Assembly (NCBI GenBank): GCA_001184205.1 | Contig: LBMP01000001.1 | Span: 772,001-836,000 of the forward strand | Direction: 5' to 3' | Source of the DNA: Desulfocarbo indianensis | GTDB taxonomy: Bacteria > Desulfobacterota > Desulfarculia > Desulfarculales > Desulfarculaceae | Length of the DNA: 64,000 nucleotides | Shown: positions 8,437 through 14,696 of the stretch, piece after piece | Layout: the number at the start of each line of letters is the position of its first letter | Position numbering within the stretch: position 1 is the first letter of the stretch | Position numbers and translations under genes: made by a program | The notes under the pieces: model-generated | The model's database searches: none | What the model was told of the DNA's origin: nothing | The model's input: only the letters and a program-made list of their open reading frames with translations

Positions 8437-9161
8437 GGCTTGCCCCGGCGCAGGGCCCAGGTCTCCCGCAAATACAAGGCGAAGGTGCGCACGAACCGGG
8501 TCTTGCTTTCGCCGCCCAGGCGGTCCTCGTAAACCACCGGGGTTTCCCTGACCGTGAGCCCGGCCCGCTGGGCGTGATAGAGCAGGCGGATGGCGTAGTC
8601 GCCGTAGCCGTGGAAAAAGCGCTCCGGGTCCAGGGCCATGAGGTCGCCGCGGCGCAGGGCGATGAAGCCGCTCAGGTTGTCGCGGGTCTTGACCCCCAAG
8701 AGGAAGCGGACCAGGAGGTTGAAGATATAGCTGAGCAGATAGCGCAGGCGGCTGGTGTTCATGCCGCCGCCCCGCACGTAGCGCGAACCCACCGCTATGT
8801 GGCAGGAGGCCAGGAGGTCCAGAAGCGCGGGCAGGTGGCGGGGGTGGTGATTGAAATCGGTGTCCATGAACACCAGCGCCTCATGGCCGGCCTCGTTCAC
8901 CCCCCGCCACACGGCGCTGGCCAGGCCGCGCTCCCCTTGGCGCACCACCAGCTTCACCCGCGCGTCGCGAGCGAATTCCGCGGCCACCAGGCCGGCGGTG
9001 CCGTCCGGGGAGTCGTCGTCCACCACCACCACTTGCAGATCGCGGCCCATGGCTCCGGCCTGCTTCAGGATGGCCTTGATGAGGGGGATGATGTTGGCCG
9101 CCTCGTTATAGGTGGGCAACACCACCGAGGCGGCGCGCACTGGGCCCTGCTCGGCGCTCAT
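8433..9161 (-). CDS. Dolichyl-phosphate-mannose-synthase-like glycosyltransferase (GT2)
   Basis: This 242-residue GT-A enzyme resembles DPM1/polyprenol-phosphate mannosyl transferases. Visible motifs are the N-terminal VVLPTYNEAANI, the VVDDDSPDGT acidic patch, the catalytic MDTDFNHHP (DxD-type) and VGSRYVRGGG. It should transfer a sugar from a nucleotide sugar to undecaprenyl phosphate at the inner membrane face. The ATG at 9161 is used because it overlaps the upstream stop as ATGA, and the family alignment begins a few residues later. An open frame continues upstream but is the shadow of the aminotransferase. The gene lies between the aminotransferase and the GT-C gene, so the three probably act in one glycan-modification route. 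Confidence 0.85.
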   Translation of the reverse strand: MSAEQGPVRAASVVLPTYNEAANIIPLIKAILKQAGAMGRDLQVVVVDDDSPDGTAGLVAAEFARDARVKLVVRQGERGLASAVWRGVNEAGHEALVFMDTDFNHHPRHLPALLDLLASCHIAVGSRYVRGGGMNTSRLRYLLSYIFNLLVRFLLGVKTRDNLSGFIALRRGDLMALDPERFFHGYGDYAIRLLYHAQRAGLTVRETPVVYEDRLGGESKTRFVRTFALYLRETWALRRGKP

Positions 9162-10300
9162 GAGCGCTCCGCGACGCCTCTGATGACCTGACAGACCCTG
9201 GCGATTTCCTCCGGGCTGATGGCCGGGCCGGAAGGCAGGTTGAGGCCCCGTTGGGCCAGGTCCTCGCAGACCGGCAGCCGCTGGCCCTTTGCATAGGGGG
9301 GCAAGGTGTGCAGGGGATGGAAAAAGGGGCGGGTGTCGATGCCGGCCGCCAGAAGCTCCTGGCGCAGCTGGTCGCGGCTCAGGGGGAAATCCCGGTTCAC
9401 CAGCACGCTGTACATCCAATACACGCTCTTGGCCCAAGGCTCGGCCGGCGGCGCTTGCAGGCCCCGGACGCCGGCCAGGCCCTCGGCGTAAAGCCTAGCC
9501 ACCTGGAGCTTGCCCGCCAGAATCTCCTCCACCCGCTCCAATTGGCCCAAACCCAGGGCGGCCTGTAAATTGGTCATGCGGTAGTTGAAGCCGATCTCCG
9601 GGTGCCAATAGGGGCGCGATTTATCCATGGCGTGATCGCGCAGCCAAAAGGCGCGCTGGGCCAGTTCCGCGTCGTCGGTCACCAGCATGCCGCCTTCGCC
9701 GGTGGTGAGTATCTTGTTGCCGTAGAAAGAGAAGCAGCCCATGCGGCCCATGGAGCCCACCCGGCGCCAGGCGCCGTCCAGGAGCGCCTCCGCGCCGTGG
9801 GCCTCGGCCGCGTCTTCTATCACCGTCAGGTCATGGCGGCGGGCGATGGCCATGATGGCCGCCATGTCGGCCGGGTGGCCGTAGAGGTGCACCACGATGG
9901 CCGCTTTGCTGCGCGGGGTGATGGCCGCCTCCAGGCGGGCGGGGTCCAGGTTCCAGGTGGCGGCCTCGCTGTCCACGAAAACCGGCTTGGCCCCGGTGTA
10001 GGAGACCGCGTTGGCGGTGGCCACGAAGGTGAGGGAAGGCACCAGCACCTCGTCGCCGGGCCCCAGGCCCAGAACCGCCAGGGCCAGGTGCAGGGCGCAG
10101 GTGCCGTTCATGGCCGATACGCCGTGGGCCGATCCGCAGAAAGCGGCGAATTGCTCCTCGAAACGGGGGATGAACTCGCCGGCGGAAGACACCCAGCCGG
10201 TGTCCAGGGCCTGCTGCACCAACTCTTTTTCGCGCTGGCCGATGGAAGTGCTGGCCACCGGGATGCGCTTGAGTTCGCTTATAGGACGCTGCGCGGACAG
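9158..10300 (-). CDS. DegT/DnrJ/EryC1/StrS family PLP aminotransferase
   Basis: Family motifs are clear: the N-terminal IPVASTSIGQREKELVQQAL, the TNG-type region in MNGTCALHLALAVLGLGPGD, the aspartate segment VIEDAAEAHGAE, and the PLP-lysine motif GNKILTTGEGG. Such enzymes aminate keto-sugars on nucleotide carriers for O-antigen, pseudaminic or perosamine-type sugars. The start is uncertain. Codons upstream of 10300 translate the displaced BKACE fragment and are not part of the family. The start proposed is a CTG at 10300 with AAAGGGGG seven bases before, giving 380 residues, which is normal length; GTG codons only occur inside conserved sequence or in the unrelated upstream stretch. The original 5' end may have been damaged by the neighbouring rearrangement. 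Confidence 0.82.
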   Translation of the reverse strand: MSAQRPISELKRIPVASTSIGQREKELVQQALDTGWVSSAGEFIPRFEEQFAAFCGSAHGVSAMNGTCALHLALAVLGLGPGDEVLVPSLTFVATANAVSYTGAKPVFVDSEAATWNLDPARLEAAITPRSKAAIVVHLYGHPADMAAIMAIARRHDLTVIEDAAEAHGAEALLDGAWRRVGSMGRMGCFSFYGNKILTTGEGGMLVTDDAELAQRAFWLRDHAMDKSRPYWHPEIGFNYRMTNLQAALGLGQLERVEEILAGKLQVARLYAEGLAGVRGLQAPPAEPWAKSVYWMYSVLVNRDFPLSRDQLRQELLAAGIDTRPFFHPLHTLPPYAKGQRLPVCEDLAQRGLNLPSGPAISPEEIARVCQVIRGVAERS

Positions 10301-10376
10301 GATTTCGCCCCCTTTTATGAAATAATTACGGCAGGCAGAATATACTTCATACCACGAGCCAGGTCCAGGGCCTAGA

Positions 10377-10464
10377 CCCAGGATGGCCCTGGCCTCATCC
10401 GGGCTGGCCACCGGGCCGGCCCAGCTCATGGGCCAGGCGCACCATGCGCTCCACCAGGCGCTCG
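10377..10464. repeat. Displaced copy of BKACE 3' end (left repeat)
   Basis: These 88 bases match 12933-13019, the last 30 or so codons of the BKACE gene, with one substitution and one extra C that breaks the reading frame. The copy is in the same orientation as the intact gene. Together the two copies bracket the AT-rich segment, like a direct-repeat footprint of an insertion or a duplication. Confidence 0.9.
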
Positions 10465-10618
10465 CTGGCGGGTATTTTGGGCCTGGCTGTAAGACGCACG
10501 AATGACGAGAAACCATCCAGCCCCTGAGCAACGTTAGGTCGGGCACCCACCCCGGTTGGCGCACCCCTCAGGCCCCGGTTACCCAGAATACGCGGACCAG
10601 ATCGGCGCGGACGGCTGT

Positions 10619-10717
10619 CTACAACGCGCCCGGCGCGGCCAAACCCTCAACCGCGCTTTGCAAGGCGGCGATGCTTTTGCGTAGCGCGTGGATTTGCTCT
10701 AAAGCAACATCGCCCAT
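10619..10717 (-). CDS. Possible 32-residue small protein
   Basis: A short open frame encodes 32 residues starting MGDVALEQIHALRKSIAAL and ending GAL. An AGGAG ribosome-binding site sits nine bases upstream of the ATG. The peptide is amphipathic and leucine/alanine-rich, predicted as one helix. I do not recognise a family. It lies in the GC-rich gap between the displaced BKACE repeat and the AT-rich island, transcribed toward the aminotransferase operon. It could equally be a leftover of a longer gene or chance. Confidence 0.3.
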   Translation of the reverse strand: MGDVALEQIHALRKSIAALQSAVEGLAAPGAL

Positions 10718-10777
10718 GCTGGGAGTCTCCTGGCATGGGCCAAAGCCGGATTTGTATTGAGGTGGCTAAGCACATAG

Positions 10778-11050
10778 TTATTGCATCGCGGTGGCCACGT
10801 CAAGAGGACAACCAGCCCTTTTCTTGCGCCACCTTATCTTAGACAGCTCTTTGATTAACCAACTAAAGTTATTTTGTATTGGAGGCAGACCAAAATATTC
10901 GCGGGCAGGGCCAGCTTTTACTTCCTCCAGAGCCTGAACTAAATCGGTGAACTGCCCTTCCTTCGCCAGCTCAAGGCCTGTTTTGTCGATACCTTCACTC
11001 TTTAGATGAGGCTCTGCCCCTCTTTCCAGCATCCTTTGAGCCAAGTGCAC
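10778..11050 (-). CDS. Ankyrin-repeat protein fragment
   Basis: The 90 visible residues begin with about one and a half ankyrin repeats: LAQRMLERGAEPHLK, then TGLELAKEGQFTDLVQALEE. They end in a basic tail (WRKKRAGCPLDVATAMQ). GTG at 11050 has AAGGA five bases upstream. However, the same frame stays open upstream to about 11175 with protein-like sequence and no ATG/GTG/TTG, so this is probably the 3' remnant of a longer ankyrin protein whose 5' part was lost. Ankyrin repeats mediate protein-protein contacts; no catalytic domain is left. Confidence 0.45.
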   Translation of the reverse strand: MHLAQRMLERGAEPHLKSEGIDKTGLELAKEGQFTDLVQALEEVKAGPAREYFGLPPIQNNFSWLIKELSKIRWRKKRAGCPLDVATAMQ

Positions 11051-11460
11051 TCTTTCCTTTTTTTTCTTATCATACTCCCCACCGCGTTCATATTCACCTA
11101 TTTCAGGCAGATGCGATATCTCCTGCAGGACGAAACGGATACACCAGACGATACAGTAGCTGATTGACCGAGAGGATTAAATTGGGTTACTATGCACTGA
11201 AATTGGGGGAATCGAGATGTCTCACCAAAAATTCACAGCAATCAGCAGCAAGTAAGGCTAATTCGTGGCTTTGATGCATCATAGTGGTGCGCTGTTGGGG
11301 CAAACGAGTCTGCGAGCAGCTGATTAAAAGTGGAAACGCGGTTACTGCCGCATAATTTGGATTAGCAGGTGCTTCCTACGACAGCATTGTAGAAACAATG
11401 GGTGATATTATATTAGGATTATTTACCATATGTGGTGACACTATTAATCATAGGTAAAAC
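11051..11460. other. AT-rich intergenic stretch without a supported gene
   Basis: Apart from the start-less upstream extension of the ankyrin frame (to about 11175, minus strand), only very short frames are present, such as a 12-codon ATG frame at 11217. No terminator or repeat was found. Base composition belongs to the foreign islet from about 11400 on. Confidence 0.5.
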
Positions 11461-12096
11461 TTGCCCTCCAATATTGATCAAATAGGTTTTTGGTTAAATT
11501 GTCTGATACCACCTCTTACAATAGCTGCTCTAATTTTGTGGACAAATTTCCTTGCACCTAAAGATAAGCATGAATTAAATAAACCAAAATTTTTCTATAC
11601 TGGCCTTTTATTTACTGTTTTTATCTTTTCTTTATCTGTAATTTATGAAGTCCACCACGAAAAGAGATCAAATCAAGAGCGTGAAGATCAAAACGCTACT
11701 ATAATGGAACTAAAGGAGAAAATCACTGAGAACGCAAAAGTAACTAGCAAATCTGTAGAAACAATAATTAAAATGCTATTAAATATTCCGTACACTAAAG
11801 CACAAGAAGAGATAGTAGCCTCCATAGTAAATCCACTAGCTAAGGACAAAAATGTATTGACTGCGGCGAAGAACAATCAAAACATTAAAAATTTAGTTGC
11901 TAATATTGAGGAAGAAAACTGGATCCGTTCGGAGCCTTTGACTGAACCCCAAAGTTTAACTAAATGGAAAGCACTCAAGGCAACCAACAAGCCTATGAAT
12001 AAAGATCATACAAAAATATCAGAGCCACTGAAGGCACCAAAAAGCTTAAACGAGTGGAAAGCTTCAAAGCCAGCTAGCAATTCTAAGAATGATTGA
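11461..12096 (+). CDS. Unrecognised membrane-anchored protein with C-terminal tandem repeat
   Basis: A 211-residue lysine/asparagine-rich protein starting at TTG 11461, the first possible start after an in-frame stop; AGG lies seven bases upstream. Two hydrophobic helices (about residues 9-30 and 44-62) are followed by a coiled-coil-like charged region (about 65-100). The C-terminus has two related units, EPLTEPQSLTKWKALK and EPLKAPKSLNEWKASK, roughly 27 residues apart. The layout suggests a bitopic or hairpin membrane protein with a cytoplasmic tail. Base composition is unlike the flanking genome, indicating recent acquisition. No family recognised and no function proposed. Confidence 0.6.
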   Translation: MPSNIDQIGFWLNCLIPPLTIAALILWTNFLAPKDKHELNKPKFFYTGLLFTVFIFSLSVIYEVHHEKRSNQEREDQNATIMELKEKITENAKVTSKSVETIIKMLLNIPYTKAQEEIVASIVNPLAKDKNVLTAAKNNQNIKNLVANIEEENWIRSEPLTEPQSLTKWKALKATNKPMNKDHTKISEPLKAPKSLNEWKASKPASNSKND

Positions 12097-12245
12097 CGCT
12101 TATTGAAAACTATTAGCTCCCGTACCGCGATTAATGTGTTATTCAAAGCCAATAGTTTCCGCTTATATATACTTGATAATAACTTGGCAATAGTCTATAA
12201 CGTAATTATTCGTCAAGGCAACGTAACATAGAGGAGCTGGTGAGG

Positions 12246-12734
12246 ATGAAACAGGTTTTAATGGCTATATGCTTAGCCACTGTACTACTTGCTTCTTATG
12301 CCCATTCCGATGAAATGCCAGGCACGATAATTGTAAATGGAAAGACTAATTGTTGTGCAAGCCTGGATTGTAGTGTAGATGAATGTTTTTCAAATGCTTC
12401 CAAAATAGTCTTGACCAAAGGGAACTACAAGCTTTTTCCTACTGGAGGCGCAATTTCCAACTGGGCAAGCGACTGGAAAGCTTTTAAAAAAAGAAATGAT
12501 CCATGGTATTGGTTCGTACTTATCAGCGCTGGAGGTACGCCGTATTCCTTAGGGAGTGAGGATTTTTATAAATCGCCGGAAGCTGCTTTTGGAGCCCAAA
12601 GACACAAAAATCTTTTCATAGAAATAAAGTCAACCACCACAATACACTTCTGGGTTGAAGATATGTATAAAAACAAAAACTATTGTGACGATAATAGAGG
12701 AGAATTAACTATTGGTATAAAAAAGCTGAAGTAA
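12246..12734 (+). CDS. Secreted protein, possibly PA-IL/LecA-like jelly-roll domain
   Basis: The ATG at 12246 is preferred over GTG 12240 because GAGGAG ends nine bases upstream; the product has a Sec signal peptide (MKQVLMAICLATVLLASYAHS) and about 140 mature residues. The C-terminal half (FVLISAGG..., a middle strand, then FWVEDMY...DDNRGELTIGI) recalls the calcium-dependent LecA/PA-IL jelly roll, where a D-N-x-G-x-Y/L-T-I ending forms the last strands; this is a weak, inferred match. Six cysteines suggest periplasmic disulfides. The gene lies in the AT-rich islet, 149 bases after the membrane protein on the same strand, so they may be co-acquired. Function unknown. Confidence 0.6.
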   Translation: MKQVLMAICLATVLLASYAHSDEMPGTIIVNGKTNCCASLDCSVDECFSNASKIVLTKGNYKLFPTGGAISNWASDWKAFKKRNDPWYWFVLISAGGTPYSLGSEDFYKSPEAAFGAQRHKNLFIEIKSTTTIHFWVEDMYKNKNYCDDNRGELTIGIKKLK

Positions 12735-12913
12735 CTTATCCGGCATAATTTAATTACGGTTTTTGGCTTTTCGTTTGGATATATCTCCGTCGCCGCCAGC
12801 TCCAGGGTGGGGCCGGGTCAGGGTCTGCCCAGAGGCCGCGCTTGGCTTTGCGGGCCTGTCCTTGCGCTTTCTTGTGTGCGGTCTCGCAGGGTGAGTATCT
12901 TCCCTACCACTAG

Positions 12914-13732
12914 CTAGGGCCGGCCGGCGAGCCCCAGGATGGCCCTGGCCTCATCCGGGCCGGCCACCGGGCGGCCCAGCTCATGGGCCAGGCGCACCAT
13001 GCGCTCCACCAGGCGCTCGTTGCTGGCCAGTTCGCCCTTGCGGTAATAGATATTGTCTTCCAGGCCCACCCGCACGTGGCCGCCCATGAGGATGGCGTGC
13101 ACGCCCAGGGAGAGCTGATGGGGGCCCATGGCGGCCACGCTCCAGGTGGAGCCGGGGGGCAGGCAGGAGCGCATGTGCACCAGGTTCTCGATGGTGGCGG
13201 GTATGGCTCCTTTGAGCCCCATGACCAGGTTGAAGTGCAGGGGATCCCGGGCCAGGCCCTCTTGGGCCAGGAGCGCCGCGTTGTTAATCATGCTCAGGTC
13301 GAAGCACTCCATCTCCGGCTTGATGCCCAGCCGCAGCATCTCCCTGGCCAGGGCCGCCACCAGGGCGGGTTCGTTGACGTAGGCCGAGTCGGGAAAGTTC
13401 ACCGAGCCGGTGGTAAGGGAAGCCATTTCCCAGCCCATGGCCAGGCGTTTGATCTTACTCTCCAGGCCGGACCCGGCCCGGCCGCCGGTGGAGGCTTGCA
13501 GGATCATGCGGCAGCGGCCGGCCAAACGGTCGGCCACCTCCTGGAAAAAGCGGGGATCGTCCGAGGGGTTCTGCTGGGCGTCGCGGGCGTGGATGTGCAG
13601 GATGGAGGCGCCCGCGTCCTGGCAGCGCAGGGCGCATTGGGCTATTTCTTCCGGAGTCACCGGCACGTGGGGGGTGTGCCCCTTTTTGGGCATGGAGCCG
13701 GTGGGCGCGATGGTGATTATCAGCTTATCCAT
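12914..13732 (-). CDS. BKACE family 3-keto-5-aminohexanoate cleavage enzyme (DUF849)
   Basis: At 272 residues this matches the beta-keto acid cleavage enzyme family in length. Zinc-binding and substrate motifs are visible: ITIAPTGSMPKK, ASILHIHARD with paired His, ECFDLSMINNAALL, and GGHVRVGLEDNIYY near the C-terminus. These enzymes join a beta-keto acid with acetyl-CoA to give acetoacetate and a new CoA ester; the natural keto acid here is not known. The gene is ten bases downstream of an IclR regulator, with AAGGA seven bases before its ATG, so the two form an operon. Its last 87 bases are duplicated at 10377-10464. Confidence 0.88.
   Translation of the reverse strand: MDKLIITIAPTGSMPKKGHTPHVPVTPEEIAQCALRCQDAGASILHIHARDAQQNPSDDPRFFQEVADRLAGRCRMILQASTGGRAGSGLESKIKRLAMGWEMASLTTGSVNFPDSAYVNEPALVAALAREMLRLGIKPEMECFDLSMINNAALLAQEGLARDPLHFNLVMGLKGAIPATIENLVHMRSCLPPGSTWSVAAMGPHQLSLGVHAILMGGHVRVGLEDNIYYRKGELASNERLVERMVRLAHELGRPVAGPDEARAILGLAGRP
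12933..13019. repeat. BKACE 3' end, source copy of the direct repeat
   Basis: This in-frame coding segment is nearly identical (one substitution, one indel) to 10377-10464. It marks the right edge of the foreign segment, which starts about 150 bases beyond the gene's stop codon. Confidence 0.9.
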
Positions 13733-13742
13733 GCCGCCGTCC

Positions 13743-14537
13743 TTAGGCCGGAGCGCCGGACCCGCCCAGGGCCCGCATGATTTCCCGCGCCGTGCGCAGG
13801 GCGGCCGGGGCCAGCTCCTCCTCCAGGCGGGCCAGGGTGTAGCGGGTGGTGGGCACCGCTATGTTGATGGCGGCCCGGCTCCAGCCCTGGCCGTCCATGA
13901 TGGGGGCGGCCACCGAGCGCAGGCCCACCGAAAGCTCCTCGTCGTTGACCGCGTAACCCTTGGCGCGCACCTTTTCCAGCTCGTGCAGGTAATCCTCGCG
14001 GTTGGTGATGGTGCGGTGGGTCAGGGTAGCGAAACTCACTTCCTCCAGAATGGCGGACACCGTCTCCGGCGGGCTGAAGGCCATGAGGGCCTTTCCCATG
14101 GAGGTGCAGTAGACCGGCAGGCGGGAGCCCAATTGCAGGTCGAAGGGCAGGATGCGGTCGGTGTTCACCCGGGCGATGTAAACCAGCTCGGAGCCGTCCA
14201 GGACGGAAAGGTTCACGGTTTCGCCGATCTCGGCCGAAAGCCGCTCCAGATAGTGCTGGGCCACGTTGCGCCAGCCCAGGGAGCTGACCGCCGCGTGCCC
14301 CAGGGAGAGCACCTTGGGGGTCAGGAAAAAGCGACGCTGCTGGTCGCGGCCGATGAAGCCCAGCCGCCGCAGGGTGTAGCAGATGCGGGTGGCCGTGGCG
14401 TTGGAGGTGCCGGCGGCGCGGGCCACCTCCGACAGGCTCAAAGTCTGCTTGGCCTCGGCCAGGGCTTGCAGCACGGTCAATCCCTTGGCCAATGATTGCA
14501 GGTAGTAGCGGGATTTATCTTCCGGGTCCGGGGGCAT
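13743..14537 (-). CDS. IclR-family transcriptional regulator
   Basis: A 264-residue regulator with an N-terminal winged helix (KGLTVLQALAEAKQTLSLSE, then ATRICYTLRRLGFI) and a C-terminal IclR effector domain (VYCTSMGKALMAF, RGYAVNDEE-like AKGYAVNDEELSVGL, SVAAPIMDG). The ATG at 14537 has GGAG six bases upstream and follows an imperfect palindrome that may be its operator. It is the first gene of an operon with BKACE, so it probably controls degradation of the BKACE substrate, responding to a keto acid or related compound. The ligand is unknown. Confidence 0.9.
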   Translation of the reverse strand: MPPDPEDKSRYYLQSLAKGLTVLQALAEAKQTLSLSEVARAAGTSNATATRICYTLRRLGFIGRDQQRRFFLTPKVLSLGHAAVSSLGWRNVAQHYLERLSAEIGETVNLSVLDGSELVYIARVNTDRILPFDLQLGSRLPVYCTSMGKALMAFSPPETVSAILEEVSFATLTHRTITNREDYLHELEKVRAKGYAVNDEELSVGLRSVAAPIMDGQGWSRAAINIAVPTTRYTLARLEEELAPAALRTAREIMRALGGSGAPA

Positions 14538-14557
14538 GGCGTCTCCAATTATTACGC

Positions 14558-14580
14558 ATATCGAAAGCAAATTTCTGTAT
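14558..14580. promoter_or_regulatory. Candidate IclR operator palindrome
   Basis: Arms ATATCGAAA (14558-14566) and TTTCTGTAT (14572-14580) form an inverted repeat with 7 of 9 matches around GCAAA. It sits 21 bases upstream of the regulator's start codon, the usual place for IclR autoregulation. No experimental motif is known to me for this ortholog. Confidence 0.4.
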
Positions 14581-14696
14581 GAGAATAATATAAGCGGACG
14601 ATTCCTGATTTGTCAAGAATTGCCCAGCCGCCGGCTGGGGTCTCCGGCGTGGCCAAGGCGCGTAAAGGGGTCTCACGGCGGGTTTTATATCCGGAT

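Larger units (their letters stand above)
10770..12780. mobile_element. AT-rich foreign segment (genomic islet) next to BKACE
   Basis: About 2 kb with markedly lower GC than everything around it, full of AAA/TTT runs and rare-codon usage. It carries an ankyrin-like fragment and two genes without recognised relatives. It lies between two copies of the BKACE 3' end (10377-10464 and 12933-13019). No integrase, transposase, terminal inverted repeat or tRNA is visible, so the mechanism of entry is not known. Confidence 0.6.

Noticed and set aside
6481-8532. Plus-strand frame of 683 codons opposite the GT-C gene
   Set aside because: Low-complexity Gly/Gln/Pro/Ala product, no ribosome-binding site; shadow of the glycosyltransferase.
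10301-10564. Extra N-terminal 88 codons on the aminotransferase
   Set aside because: These codons are an out-of-frame copy of the BKACE 3' end plus unrelated sequence, not conserved aminotransferase sequence.
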